Made by a program: the position numbers and the translations under genes. Of a DNA stretch of 64,000 nucleotides, positions 25,025 to 34,390 are shown piece after piece. The notes under the pieces were generated by a model. The model saw only the letters and a program-made list of their open reading frames with translations, made no database searches and had not been told where the DNA came from. How positions within the stretch are numbered: the stretch's first letter is position 1; every line of letters begins with the position of its first letter. Source of the DNA: an uncultured Sunxiuqinia sp. (GTDB taxonomy: Bacteria > Bacteroidota > Bacteroidia > Bacteroidales > Prolixibacteraceae); contig NZ_CANLZV010000002.1 of assembly GCF_947495665.1 (NCBI RefSeq), positions 434,001 through 498,000 of the forward strand, given 5' to 3'.

Positions 25025-25059
25025 TGCAACCCGGTTGCATCAACTTTTTCATACCTTTG
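25025..25059 (+). promoter_or_regulatory. Promoter with palindromic Fur-family operator
   Basis: A perfect 7-1-7 palindrome TGCAACCCGGTTGCA lies at 25025-25039, 4 bp after the repressor stop. The -7 element TACCTTTG is at 25052-25059. The palindrome covers the expected -33 region, so bound repressor would block polymerase. Confidence 0.6.
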
Positions 25060-25089
25060 GCGTTGTATAAATTGAATAATTCTTAAAAA

Positions 25090-25488
25090 TTGGTGAATTT
25101 AAAAGGACAACATACAGGAAGCTTTTTTACCTTTTTGGCCGGGCTGATTATTTTGGCTCATTCTGTTGTGCCGCACCATCACCATTTTGAGATTACGCAC
25201 GTATCAAAAGAGGAATCAGCCTGTGAAACTCCTGCTCAGGAGCAAAATCCGGAAAAAACAGATTCTCATTGCCATGCATTGAATGTACTGGTGTCGGAAA
25301 AGACAAGCACTACATCATTAAATCAATTATCCGACCATTTCAATTTCTTCCCGGCTGGAAGTATTGTTCAAATTGAGATTCCTCCTGTAATAGACATTAC
25401 CACGACGATTGTTGACAATCATGCCATCTTTATAAAACAATTATTCTTTACCGCTCACACATTCCGCGGACCTCCTGCAATTACTTAA
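25090..25488 (+). CDS. Histidine-rich exported protein of metal-efflux locus
   Basis: About 132 aa. No ATG is available; TTG at 25090 or GTG at 25093 must be used. A hydrophobic signal segment SFFTFLAGLIILAHSVV is directly followed by HHHHFEITH, and Cys and His residues occur further on (ACETP, DSHCHAL). It is probably a periplasmic or membrane-anchored metal-binding protein. The small family occurs upstream of CusA-type pumps in Bacteroidota and may be one of the DUF6769-like proteins, of which I am unsure. It is the first gene after the Fur-type operator. Confidence 0.6.
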   Translation: MVNLKGQHTGSFFTFLAGLIILAHSVVPHHHHFEITHVSKEESACETPAQEQNPEKTDSHCHALNVLVSEKTSTTSLNQLSDHFNFFPAGSIVQIEIPPVIDITTTIVDNHAIFIKQLFFTAHTFRGPPAIT

Positions 25489-25551
25489 CTTTTGTTTGAA
25501 TTAACAGACCGGTAAAACAACCGGCCTATATGTTTACTTAATCTTTTTGCT

Positions 25552-26016
25552 ATGACAATGAAAAAGAAGAAGTTAAGCAAGCAACAATTACGGAAAAAAC
25601 AAAAAATCGAAAACAAAAGGTTTAATCGAATACTTATTGTCAGTTTTGTTCTATTGATAGTCGCAACAGTTTCTGTTCTGACTTTCTACACCTATGGCTG
25701 CGATACCAGGTTTCTGTATCACAAATGGGCTTGGTATGGTAAGGAAATTCCGGGTGAATGGGCTTGTATGAATGGCAATAATTTAACGATGCATAAATCT
25801 TCAAAAGTCGCTTATAATAAAAAGGCATACTATTTCTGTAGCCAGGAATGTTTCAATCACCTAACAAAACACTTTGCAGAAGTTGCGATGGTTCCCGATG
25901 CTTTTTCAGGCGATTCAATCAACAAAGCCGATGCCTTAATCGGGTTAAAAGAAAAAGGAAAACCTGAATTGGCTTACTTTAAAAATCAGCAAACATTTAA
26001 AAAGTATTATGAGTAG
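25552..26016 (+). CDS. Membrane-anchored TRASH/YHS-like metal-binding protein
   Basis: 154 aa (152 from the ATG at 25558). A very basic N-terminus (KKKKLSKQQLRKKQKIENKR) is followed by one membrane span (ILIVSFVLLIVATVSVLTFY, about 28-47), then an outside domain with GCDTRF, EWACMNGN and FCSQECFNHLTKHF. The Cys pattern is that of TRASH-type heavy-metal-binding domains. It probably delivers or senses metal ions at the periplasmic face next to the pump encoded 36 bp downstream. Confidence 0.65.
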   Translation: MTMKKKKLSKQQLRKKQKIENKRFNRILIVSFVLLIVATVSVLTFYTYGCDTRFLYHKWAWYGKEIPGEWACMNGNNLTMHKSSKVAYNKKAYYFCSQECFNHLTKHFAEVAMVPDAFSGDSINKADALIGLKEKGKPELAYFKNQQTFKKYYE

Positions 26017-26052
26017 GATAAATAGAGTTTTAACAAATAAAATCAATAGGAA

Positions 26053-29000
26053 ATGATAAACAGAATCATATCTTTTTCAATAAAGAACAAAGCTCTCATT
26101 GGTTTAATGACCATAGGGCTTATTATCGGGGGCATTTGGTCAATGACCAAAGTACCATTAGATGCCGTTCCCGACATTACCAACAACCAGGTGCAGGTAA
26201 TTACCACTGCCCCCAATTTGGGAACCGAAGACATAGAACAGTTCGTAACCTACCAGGTGGAACTTTCGGTGGCCAACCTGCCGGGGGTTACCGAAATCCG
26301 TTCAGTTTCTCGGTTCGGATTGTCAGTAGTAACAATAGTATTTGAGGATAATATGGGTACATACCTTCCCCGGCAATTGGTAAGTGAGGCATTGGCCGAA
26401 ATTAAGGAGAACATTCCTGAAGGATTTGCCGAACCGTTTATGGCCCCCATCAGTACCGGATTGGGTGAGATTTACCAATACACACTGGAAGTACAGCCCG
26501 GTTACGATACCATTTACGATGACATGGAGCTGCGCACCATGCAAGAATGGATTGTAAAACGCCAGATGGCAATGGTTCCGGGAGTAGTTGAAGTAAACTC
26601 CTTTGGCGGACGTGGCAAACAATACGAAATTTCCATAAACCCCGATAAGCTTCGCAGCATGAACCTCACCATTTCCGACATTTTCGAGGCTTTGGAAGAT
26701 AATAATCAGAATACCGGAGGAGCTTACATTGAGAAAAATTTTCAGGCCAACTTTATCCGTGGCGAAGGTTTAATGCGTTCGCTCGATGACATCCGTAATA
26801 CCCCGGTTGCCAATGTAAACGGCCAACCTGTTTTTATACGTGATGTGGCTGATGTTAAATACGGGAGCTTTTTGCGGTATGGAGCTTTTACAAAAGATGG
26901 TAAAGGCGAAGCTGTGGGGGGTATTGTAATGATGCTGAAGGGCGAAAACTCCAACGATGTGATTAAGGATGTGAAAGAACGAATGGCGTTAATCCAAAAA
27001 TCGTTGCCCGATGGCGTAGAGATAAAACCATTTCTCGACCGCAGCAAACTGATTAAAAGCACCACCTCCACCGTAGCCGAAAACCTTTCACTGGGGGCAC
27101 TCATTGTAATCTTTGTCCTGGTCATCTTTTTGGGCAATTTACGAGGCGGTTTACTGGTAGCTTCTACCATCCCGCTTGCCTTGCTATTTGCATTTATCAT
27201 GATGAAAGTGTTTGGCGTTTGGGCAAACCTGATGAGTCTCGGGGCTATCGACTTTGGGATTCTGGTCGATGGGGCGGTGATTATCGTGGAAAGCATGATA
27301 TTTTATCTGCACCGGAATGAATTTATCGGGAAGAAACTGGGGCTGCCCCGGCGAAACGAAATAGCCTATAATTCAGCCAGTAAAATGATGAACTCCGCAT
27401 TTTTCGGGCAGCTCATTATCCTTATTGTTTTTATTCCTGTACTGGCATTGCAGGGCGTTGAAGGCAAAATGTTTATACCCATGGCCATGACCTTTGGTTT
27501 TGCCGTGTTGGGTGTGATGGTGCTGTGTCTTACCTACATCCCCATGATGGCAGCACTTTTCCTGAAACCTCCGAAAACAGATAAAAAAACCTGGGGAGAG
27601 AAATTTATTATAAAGCTTGAAAACCTGTACGAACCGGTAATTGCCTGGGCTTTACGCAAAGGTAAGCTTGTACTGGGGATTGCCTTGGTGCTTTTAATTT
27701 CCGGAGGATTCCTTTTCTCACGTATGGGAGCCGAATTTATCCCTCAGTTGGACGAAGGTGATTTTGCTTTTCAGGCTTTCCTGAAACCCGGAACATCGCT
27801 GTCAGAGGTGGAAAAGGCATCTACTCGTATCGAACAGATTGTGTTGGAGAATTTCCCCGATGAGATAGCATCAATACAAAGCCGTATTGGGGTGGCAGAT
27901 TTGCCTACCGACCCCATGCCGATTGATATTGCTGATATATTTGTTATTCTTACACCCGAGGATGAATGGACAAAGGTTGAATCAAAACAGGAGCTGATTG
28001 ATAAGGTAAAAGAAAAGGTTAGTGTTTTGCCCGGTATAAACTACGAGTTTACCCAACCAATCGAGATGCGGTTCAACGAGCTTTTAACCGGTATTCGTGA
28101 AGATGTGGCTATTAAATTATACGGCGACGACCTGGATATGCTGGCCGACAAAGCCGAAGAAATTTCCGGTTTAATTGCAGGGATTGAAGGGATTGAAGGC
28201 ATAAAAGCCGAAGCAACCCGTGGGCTGCCTCAAATAACGGTAAAATACAACCGCACCAAACTGGGGCAATACGGCTTAAAAATAAAAGACCTGAATACGG
28301 TTGTAGAGACTGCTTTTAGCGGTGGCGTTGCCGGGGTTATCTATGAAGGAGAGCGCATGTTCGACCTTGTAGTTCGACTTGATGAAGCACACCGCCAAAG
28401 TATCGACGACCTTCGGAATTTATTTGTAAACACCCCAAACGGAAACCAGGTTCCATTGAAAGAAGTAGCTGATGTCAGCTACCAGCCCGGCCCGATGCAA
28501 ATAAGCCGCGACAATACCAACAGGCGTACTTATGTAGGTATTAATGTGGAAGGCAGGGACATTAAATCGCTGGTAGAAGAAATTCAGCAAACACTCGATG
28601 AAAATCTCGAACTGCCTTCGGGTTATTACATTCGCTACGGAGGCGCTTTTGAAAATCTCGAACGGGCGTCAAAGCGTCTTACGTTGGTTGTGCCGCTTGC
28701 TTTGGCATTGATATTTATGCTGGTATTCTTCGCCATCAAATCGTTTAAACAAACCCTCATGATTTACGTGGCCATTCCATTGGCGGCCGTGGGAGGTATT
28801 TTTTCGCTTTACCTGCGGGATATGCCATTCAGTATTTCGGCTGGGGTTGGCTTTATCGTACTCTTTGGTGTAGCCGTATTGAACGGGCTGGTTTTGATAA
28901 GCGGTTTTAACGAGTTGAAAGAAGAAGGCAAACTCAGCCTTGGTGATATTATCAAAAAAGGTTCTATACGCCGGGTACGCCCTATTTTCCTGACTGCATC

Positions 29001-30396
29001 AACCGATATACTGGGTTTCCTGCCTATGGCTATTTCCACCTCGGCAGGGGCAGAAGTGCAACGCCCGCTTGCCACCGTGGTTATTGGCGGTATGTTAACA
29101 TCAACACTTCTAACACTGGTTGTGTTGCCCATACTGTACAAAATGGTTGAATCAGGAAGAACCAAACTGAAAGTACCAAAACTCAATACCACGGTATTAG
29201 CCGTTCTGCTCATCATTGGCGGTCTTGGTGTTTCAGGAAGCTTAAAAGCACAGGAAAATTCAGTTACCCTTGAGCAGGCAATTGAACGGGCAAAAGAAAA
29301 CTACCCTTCGTTAAAAGCAGCTTCGCTCGATGTGGAGAAACAAAAAGCCCTGAAAGCTACAGCTTACGATTTGGGCAATACGTCCATCTACACAGGCAAA
29401 GAGGAAACAGGCAACGGTGCGGTGGGTATTCAAAACCAAATTGGGATAACACAATCGGAAATTGACTTGTTTGGCATACCTGCCAAAACAAAACTGAATA
29501 AATCACGTACCGGCCTTGCTGTTTCAAAACTTGAACTTACAGAGAATGAACTGGTCAGAAACGTGAGCCTTGCATGGTACAGGTCACTGGTTGCAAAAAA
29601 GCAAACAGAATTGTACAATCAGCTCGACAGTATTTATACCAATTTTCTGAAAGCTGCCGAATTGCGGTTTAAAACGCAGCAAACATCAAAAGTAGAATAC
29701 CTTTCTGCCTCGGCTAAATACAAAGAGTTAATGGTGAATATGAAACAGGCTGAGAGCGAATACCTGGCATCGCTGCAAATTCTGAACCAGTACCTGATGT
29801 ACCCCGGCGGTGTAGAAATTACCGATGTCGGACAAGAGTGGGATAAAACGATTCATGCTGCCTTTTCAGGTGATTCGTTAAACAATGTTCCTTTATTGAA
29901 TTATTACAGGCAGCAGCTTGATGTTTCAGAAGCAGAGTGGAAAGCCGAAAAAGCAAATTTTTTACCTAAACTCGATTTGGGGTACTCGCGGCAATCGGTC
30001 GATGGTACTTCGGGTTTTTATGGTTGGGAAGCAGGTGTTTCCGTTCCTTTACTGTTCTTTTCCCAGTCGGGAAAAACAAAAGCCGCCCATATAAATTACC
30101 AGATTACCGGACAGGAATACAAGCAAAGGGAATTGGAGCTGAATGCCTCTTACAAGGAACTTTTAAGCCGTTACAGGGTAATGAGCGAAGTGCTGGAATA
30201 TTATAAAAGCGAAGCCCTGCCACTTGCTGCCGAGCAAATTGAAGCAGCCAACCTGGGTTATCGCCTGGGAAGCCTCAGTTATATTGAATTTATCCAGAAT
30301 ACAGAATCAGCCATAAAAACCAGGCAGGAATATTTATCCCGGCTGTCGGATTTCTTCGAAATTAAAGAACAGTTGGAATACATAACAGGTCAATAA
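26053..30396 (+). CDS. CusA/CzcA heavy-metal RND pump fused to a TolC-like outer-membrane channel
   Basis: 1447 aa. Residues 1-1035 are a heavy-metal RND permease: first span at 14-30, two large periplasmic loops, and the proton-relay motif DFGILVDGAVIIVES at 400-414 as in metal-ion RND proteins. Residues 1045-1063 (TTVLAVLLIIGGLGVSGSL, then KAQ) look like a signal peptide or extra span. From 1065 the sequence is TolC/CusC-like (VTLEQAIERAKENYPSLKAA to the end). Both genes of a normal cusA-cusC pair are thus one polypeptide, a form known in Bacteroidota. It exports cations such as copper, zinc, cobalt or cadmium with the adaptor encoded 18 bp downstream. Confidence 0.9.
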   Translation: MINRIISFSIKNKALIGLMTIGLIIGGIWSMTKVPLDAVPDITNNQVQVITTAPNLGTEDIEQFVTYQVELSVANLPGVTEIRSVSRFGLSVVTIVFEDNMGTYLPRQLVSEALAEIKENIPEGFAEPFMAPISTGLGEIYQYTLEVQPGYDTIYDDMELRTMQEWIVKRQMAMVPGVVEVNSFGGRGKQYEISINPDKLRSMNLTISDIFEALEDNNQNTGGAYIEKNFQANFIRGEGLMRSLDDIRNTPVANVNGQPVFIRDVADVKYGSFLRYGAFTKDGKGEAVGGIVMMLKGENSNDVIKDVKERMALIQKSLPDGVEIKPFLDRSKLIKSTTSTVAENLSLGALIVIFVLVIFLGNLRGGLLVASTIPLALLFAFIMMKVFGVWANLMSLGAIDFGILVDGAVIIVESMIFYLHRNEFIGKKLGLPRRNEIAYNSASKMMNSAFFGQLIILIVFIPVLALQGVEGKMFIPMAMTFGFAVLGVMVLCLTYIPMMAALFLKPPKTDKKTWGEKFIIKLENLYEPVIAWALRKGKLVLGIALVLLISGGFLFSRMGAEFIPQLDEGDFAFQAFLKPGTSLSEVEKASTRIEQIVLENFPDEIASIQSRIGVADLPTDPMPIDIADIFVILTPEDEWTKVESKQELIDKVKEKVSVLPGINYEFTQPIEMRFNELLTGIREDVAIKLYGDDLDMLADKAEEISGLIAGIEGIEGIKAEATRGLPQITVKYNRTKLGQYGLKIKDLNTVVETAFSGGVAGVIYEGERMFDLVVRLDEAHRQSIDDLRNLFVNTPNGNQVPLKEVADVSYQPGPMQISRDNTNRRTYVGINVEGRDIKSLVEEIQQTLDENLELPSGYYIRYGGAFENLERASKRLTLVVPLALALIFMLVFFAIKSFKQTLMIYVAIPLAAVGGIFSLYLRDMPFSISAGVGFIVLFGVAVLNGLVLISGFNELKEEGKLSLGDIIKKGSIRRVRPIFLTASTDILGFLPMAISTSAGAEVQRPLATVVIGGMLTSTLLTLVVLPILYKMVESGRTKLKVPKLNTTVLAVLLIIGGLGVSGSLKAQENSVTLEQAIERAKENYPSLKAASLDVEKQKALKATAYDLGNTSIYTGKEETGNGAVGIQNQIGITQSEIDLFGIPAKTKLNKSRTGLAVSKLELTENELVRNVSLAWYRSLVAKKQTELYNQLDSIYTNFLKAAELRFKTQQTSKVEYLSASAKYKELMVNMKQAESEYLASLQILNQYLMYPGGVEITDVGQEWDKTIHAAFSGDSLNNVPLLNYYRQQLDVSEAEWKAEKANFLPKLDLGYSRQSVDGTSGFYGWEAGVSVPLLFFSQSGKTKAAHINYQITGQEYKQRELELNASYKELLSRYRVMSEVLEYYKSEALPLAAEQIEAANLGYRLGSLSYIEFIQNTESAIKTRQEYLSRLSDFFEIKEQLEYITGQ

Positions 30397-30414
30397 TTAT
30401 AAAAACAGATAAAA

Positions 30415-31722
30415 ATGAAAACGAAAATATTTTTAGCACTTCTTGCAGTAGTAACGCTCATGTCGTGCAACAGCAACAAAAAAGAAAATAGTGAAGCCGG
30501 GGAACATGCGGAGCATGAAGGCCCCGAAGGTGTGGTAATGCTGAACGAACTTCAGCGTGAAGCCTTAAATCTGCAATTGGGTAATTTTCAAATGCGGAAC
30601 CTGACAACGCTTGTAAAAACGAACGGACAACTGGAAGTACCACCCGCTGCCAGTGCTGATGTTACGGCCATTATTGGTGGAAATGTGAAAGAAATAAAAG
30701 TTTTTCACGGAGATAAAGTGAATAAAGGCCAGGTGTTGGCCATACTGGAGCATCCGGATTATATTGTCCTTCAGGAAGAATTTGCCGAAACAGCAAACAA
30801 ACTCGAATTTCTTGAACAGGAATATGCCCGTCAGAAAGAACTTTTCGAGAACAATGTTGGTGCGGGAAAGGACTTCCAACGGGTAAAATCGGAATACAAC
30901 ACTGCCAAAGCACGTTACGAAGGTTTAAAATCAAGGCTTCAACTGCTCAACCTTTCGCCCGATAAAGTAAAAGAAGGAAGTATTTCAAACACCATTTCCA
31001 TACTTTCACCCATCAACGGCTTTATTAATGATGTGAATATTAAAGTGGGAACGTATGTCGATGCCAAAGACCAGCTTTTTAGCATTACCGACAACCGGGA
31101 AATACACGCCGACTTTATGGTGTATGAAAATGATGTACACCTTATAGAAAACGGGCAAAAAGTTGATTTTACCGTTTCCAACCGTCCGGGCGAGGAATTG
31201 AGTGCAACCATTTTTGCCATCGGCAAAGAATTTGAACCCAACACCAGGGCAGTACACATCCATGCACGCCTCGATAAAAATCCGGGCAACCTGATTCCGG
31301 GCATGTATGTTTCGGGGCATATCCACACCGATGAAAATACCACCCGCACCCTTCCTAACGATGCCGTGGTTGCCGAAGGAACTAAATCCTATATCTTTAT
31401 TTTAGATGAATCGGTTGAAGCAGAAGAACACGAGGGGCATGAAGATGAAGCAGTAGCAGAAAACGAAGAAGGGCACGAAGGACACGACCATGAGGCTGAG
31501 GAAAACCATGAGGAACATGAGGGCGAAGTAGGACACGAAGACGAAAATGGGGGTCATGTAATGGCTTTCCGCATGGTAGAAGTAATAACCGGAAAGCAAG
31601 ACGGTGGCTACACCGAAATAAAGTTGCTCAATCCCTTACCTGATGATACCCAGATTGTAATGAACGCAGCATACTATCTGCTGGCCGATATGAAAAAAGA
31701 AGAAACAGAACACGAACATTAA
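30415..31722 (+). CDS. CusB/CzcB-type periplasmic adaptor lipoprotein with His/Glu-rich insert
   Basis: 435 aa. The lipobox VTLMSC places the mature lipid-bound Cys at about residue 18. An early His/Glu segment (GEHAEHEG) is followed by the barrel-sandwich and helical hairpin (VTAIIGGNVKEIKVFHGDKV, EQEYARQKELFENN) and beta-barrel domains of membrane-fusion proteins. Residues about 335-383 are an unusually long run of Glu, His and Asp (repeats like EGHEDE and EGHDHE), a likely metal-buffering loop. It links the CusA part to the channel and may pass metal to the pump. It is in one operon with the pump gene and the P-II-like gene. Confidence 0.9.
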   Translation: MKTKIFLALLAVVTLMSCNSNKKENSEAGEHAEHEGPEGVVMLNELQREALNLQLGNFQMRNLTTLVKTNGQLEVPPAASADVTAIIGGNVKEIKVFHGDKVNKGQVLAILEHPDYIVLQEEFAETANKLEFLEQEYARQKELFENNVGAGKDFQRVKSEYNTAKARYEGLKSRLQLLNLSPDKVKEGSISNTISILSPINGFINDVNIKVGTYVDAKDQLFSITDNREIHADFMVYENDVHLIENGQKVDFTVSNRPGEELSATIFAIGKEFEPNTRAVHIHARLDKNPGNLIPGMYVSGHIHTDENTTRTLPNDAVVAEGTKSYIFILDESVEAEEHEGHEDEAVAENEEGHEGHDHEAEENHEEHEGEVGHEDENGGHVMAFRMVEVITGKQDGGYTEIKLLNPLPDDTQIVMNAAYYLLADMKKEETEHEH

Positions 31723-31733
31723 AAATCAGGATT

Positions 31734-32063
31734 ATGAAAGAAATAAAAGCATTTATACGCCCCAATAAAGTGAATGATATTGTTCACCATTTAAAAGATG
31801 CAGGTTTTGAGAACATGACCATTTCATCGGCAGAGGGAACGGGAAAATTGCAGGATGAAGCCGCATTTGTTTCCCAAAAATTTTCAATTACCGACAGCGA
31901 GGTGGCCAAACTTGAACTTGTTGTCAATAAAAACGATGTGGACAAAGTAGTACATATTATTTCGGAGCAGGGCAAAACCTTAAATCCCGGCGATGGTATT
32001 ATTTATGTTTCGGATGTAAACCAAATTTACCGGGTGAAAGATGGTTTAAAAAATGAAAATTAA
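31734..32063 (+). CDS. P-II-like regulatory protein of the metal-efflux operon
   Basis: 109 aa with the ferredoxin-like P-II fold: MKEIKAFIRPNKVNDIVHHL, the T-loop region GTGKLQDEAAFVSQ, and the end KTLNPGDGIIYVSDVNQIYR. The T-loop lacks the uridylylated Tyr of GlnB, so it is not a standard nitrogen regulator. Small P-II-like proteins are often the third gene of CusA-CusB operons in Bacteroidota and are thought to bind a metal or nucleotide and adjust the pump. It is followed by a clear terminator, which closes the operon. Confidence 0.78.
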   Translation: MKEIKAFIRPNKVNDIVHHLKDAGFENMTISSAEGTGKLQDEAAFVSQKFSITDSEVAKLELVVNKNDVDKVVHIISEQGKTLNPGDGIIYVSDVNQIYRVKDGLKNEN

Positions 32064-32075
32064 TTAGATAAATAG

Positions 32076-32107
32076 CCGTGGCGGCTTCCGGGTTGCCACG
32101 GTTTTTT
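32076..32107 (+). terminator. Rho-independent terminator after the P-II-like gene
   Basis: CCGTGGC (32076-32082) pairs with GCCACGG (32095-32101), followed by six T. It ends the efflux operon 13 bp past the stop of the P-II-like gene. Confidence 0.85.
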
Positions 32108-32121
32108 ATAATTTTAGTGCA

Positions 32122-32919
32122 ATGCAAAAATCACATTACCATATTTCAAAAATGGACTGCCCCTCGGAGGAGAACCTAATCCGCATGAAACTGAATGGTG
32201 TTGACGGCATCCATCAATTGGAATTTGATATTGAAAACCGTAAGCTTTCCGTCTTGCATTCGGGTAAAAATGAAGAAATCACAAAACAACTGGAAAGCCT
32301 GAAGCTGGGTGCAAATCTTGTTGATACCGAGACCATCACTGATGCTGACTTTCAACCGGAAAGCACGGACAGTCAGACCAAATTACTATGGACAGTATTG
32401 CTCATTAATTTTAGTTTTTTTGTTATTGAAATCACAACCGGTTTTATTTCACATTCTATGGGATTGGTTGCCGATTCGCTTGACATGCTTGCCGATGCTG
32501 CTGTTTATGGCTTGAGTTTGTGGGCTGTGGGAACAGCGGTTACCCGTAAAAAGAAAGTAGCCTCCTTGAGCGGATATTTTCAACTGGCATTGGCAGGTAT
32601 TGGTATGATAGAAGTAATCCGAAGGTTTATCGGGGCAGAAGAAACGCCTGATTTCAGGATGATGATTGGAATTTCGATATTGGCACTTATAGCTAATTCT
32701 GTTTGCCTGTACCTGCTTCAAAAATCAAAAAGCAAAGAAGCACACATGAAAGCCAGCATGATTTTCACCTCAAACGATGTGATTATTAATACAGGTGTTA
32801 TCGTTGCCGGAGTTTTGGTATTGCTGACGCAATCGAAATACCCCGACTTGATTATTGGAGCAATTGTCTTTTTGATTGTGGTAAGGGGGGCTTTCAGAAT
32901 TTTAAAACTAGGAAAATAG
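32122..32919 (+). CDS. CDF-type cation transporter with N-terminal HMA-like domain
   Basis: 265 aa. Residues 1-65 resemble a heavy-metal-associated (HMA) domain (ISKMDCPSEENLIRMKL), although only one Cys replaces the usual CxxC. Residues 90-265 are a cation-diffusion facilitator membrane domain with four or more spans and HSMGLVADSLDMLADAA, which carries the Asp pair of the transport site. The typical cytoplasmic C-terminal domain is absent. It should export divalent metal in exchange for protons. It starts after the terminator at 32107 and probably heads a second metal operon with the next three genes. Confidence 0.82.
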   Translation: MQKSHYHISKMDCPSEENLIRMKLNGVDGIHQLEFDIENRKLSVLHSGKNEEITKQLESLKLGANLVDTETITDADFQPESTDSQTKLLWTVLLINFSFFVIEITTGFISHSMGLVADSLDMLADAAVYGLSLWAVGTAVTRKKKVASLSGYFQLALAGIGMIEVIRRFIGAEETPDFRMMIGISILALIANSVCLYLLQKSKSKEAHMKASMIFTSNDVIINTGVIVAGVLVLLTQSKYPDLIIGAIVFLIVVRGAFRILKLGK

Positions 32920-32925
32920 ATTTTT

Positions 32926-33255
32926 ATGAAAGTAGTATATTCCGTATTCCTTTTTGTTGTAGCCGGACTTTGCGAAATTGGCGGTGGTTACCTGGTTTGG
33001 CTCTGGCTAAGAGAGCAAAAACCCTGGTGGTTTGGGGCAATCGGCGGTATTATCTTGTTTTTATATGGTGTGATTGCCACACTCCAATCCGCCAATTTCG
33101 GGCGGGTTTATGCTGCTTACGGTGGTATATTTATTATTATGGCCATATTGTGGGGTTGGAAAGTTGATGGCTTTGTCCCCGACAGGTACGATATAATTGG
33201 AGGAATCGTGGCGCTTATCGGGATGGGAATCATTATGTATGCACCAAGAAATTAA
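32926..33255 (+). CDS. YnfA-family (UPF0060) small membrane protein
   Basis: 109 aa with four membrane spans. The conserved opening ([20 protein letters not shown]) and the segments [20 protein letters not shown] and [13 protein letters not shown] define the UPF0060/YnfA family, which is related to small multidrug resistance proteins. Function is not settled; export of toxic cations has been proposed. It starts 6 bp after the upstream transporter gene and lies 13 bp before the next one, so it is part of the metal operon. Confidence 0.87.
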   Translation: MKVVYSVFLFVVAGLCEIGGGYLVWLWLREQKPWWFGAIGGIILFLYGVIATLQSANFGRVYAAYGGIFIIMAILWGWKVDGFVPDRYDIIGGIVALIGMGIIMYAPRN

Positions 33256-33268
33256 ATGAGTATTTATT

Positions 33269-34165
33269 ATGGCACATTCACACGGACATTCACATGCGAC
33301 AAACAAAAGTTACGGAAAAGCTTTTGCACTGGGTATTGGTTTAAATGTAATCTTTATTGCCGTTGAAATCATTTACGGTTTAATTGCCAACTCATCTGCC
33401 CTGCTCGCTGATGCAGGACACAATGCCAGCGATGTGCTCGGCCTTGTTTTTGCGTGGACAGCCATGTGGCTTGCATCCATCAAACCACGGGGGAAATACA
33501 CCTACGGGCTTCGAAAAACTACCATCCTTGTTTCTATTTTAAATGCCCTTCTGCTGTTTGGTGCAGTGGCAGTTATAGGCTGGGATGCCATTGGTAAATT
33601 TAAAAACCCTGAACCTGTGGCAGGAAGCCAAGTCATGATTGTTGCAGCCATTGGTGTAGTTATCAACACCCTAACTGCCTTACTTTTTATGAAAGGACAG
33701 AAAGACGACCTGAACATAAAAGGCGCATTTCTGCACATGGCAGCCGATGCCGGGGTATCACTGGGTGTAGTTGTGGCAGGTTTGTTAATCAACCTCACCG
33801 GAAAACAATGGATTGACCCACTTACAAGTTTTCTTATCATTGCGGTTATCGTTTGGGGAACATGGCGTTTGTTTACCGATTCAGTCGATTTAGCCTTAGA
33901 TGCCGTACCCAAACATATTAACCTCGAAAAAGTCAGGGAATTTTTGTTGGCACAAAAAGGAGTGGAAAACATTCACGACCTGCACATTTGGGCAATGAGT
34001 ACTACAAAGGTGGCGTTGACAGCACACCTGATAATACCTGAAGGCATTAATGACAATTTTATAGGCGATTTGCAACATGAACTCGAACACGAGTTTGGTA
34101 TCAACCATACCACGCTTCAAATCGAAAATAAAAGCATAGAAGAAGATTGTGAAATAGATTGCTAA
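33269..34165 (+). CDS. CDF-family zinc/cadmium/cobalt exporter (CzcD/ZitB type)
   Basis: 298 aa. The His-rich start (HSHGHSHATNKSYGK) is followed by six spans with the transport-site residues in SSALLADAGHNASDVLG and LHMAADAGVSLGVV (His/Asp pairs of the CzcD-ZitB group). A cytoplasmic domain follows from about 205 (GVENIHDLHIWAMSTTKVAL) with ligand His residues. It should expel zinc, cadmium or cobalt from the cytoplasm. It partners functionally with the periplasm-to-outside CusA pump encoded upstream. All core residues are present. Confidence 0.93.
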   Translation: MAHSHGHSHATNKSYGKAFALGIGLNVIFIAVEIIYGLIANSSALLADAGHNASDVLGLVFAWTAMWLASIKPRGKYTYGLRKTTILVSILNALLLFGAVAVIGWDAIGKFKNPEPVAGSQVMIVAAIGVVINTLTALLFMKGQKDDLNIKGAFLHMAADAGVSLGVVVAGLLINLTGKQWIDPLTSFLIIAVIVWGTWRLFTDSVDLALDAVPKHINLEKVREFLLAQKGVENIHDLHIWAMSTTKVALTAHLIIPEGINDNFIGDLQHELEHEFGINHTTLQIENKSIEEDCEIDC

Positions 34166-34174
34166 ATCTGTCTT

Positions 34175-34390
34175 ATGGAAATAAAATATAAATCAACAAT
34201 CACTTGTCCCGACTGCGGATATCAAAAAGAAGAAACAATGCCTGAGGATTTCTGTCAGTTCTTTTATGAATGTGTAAATTGCAAAACCATACTAAAACCA
34301 AGGCAGGGAGATTGTTGCGTGTTTTGTTCGTATGGTTCGTTACTTTGTCCATCTGTGCAAAGGGTCAAAAATGACGATGATGTCTTTTAA
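34175..34390 (+). CDS. Small Cys-rich GDCC motif protein
   Basis: 71 aa with two cysteine groups (TCPDCGYQK and the run YECVNCK) typical of a zinc ribbon, then GDCCVFCSYGSLLCPSVQ. Proteins with the GDCCVFCSYG signature are widespread next to mercury- or heavy-metal-resistance genes. Their function is unknown, though metal binding is likely. It starts 9 bp after the exporter gene and is probably the last gene of the metal operon. Confidence 0.75.
   Translation: MEIKYKSTITCPDCGYQKEETMPEDFCQFFYECVNCKTILKPRQGDCCVFCSYGSLLCPSVQRVKNDDDVF

Noticed and set aside
29190-29260. Frameshift or missed stop between a CusA gene and a separate TolC gene
   Set aside because: The frame is continuous with sensible linker codons, and CusA-TolC fusions are a known Bacteroidota form.
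31415-31560. Antisense ORFs across the His/Glu-rich part of the adaptor gene
   Set aside because: They arise from the GAA/GAG/CAT codon repetition of the real gene.
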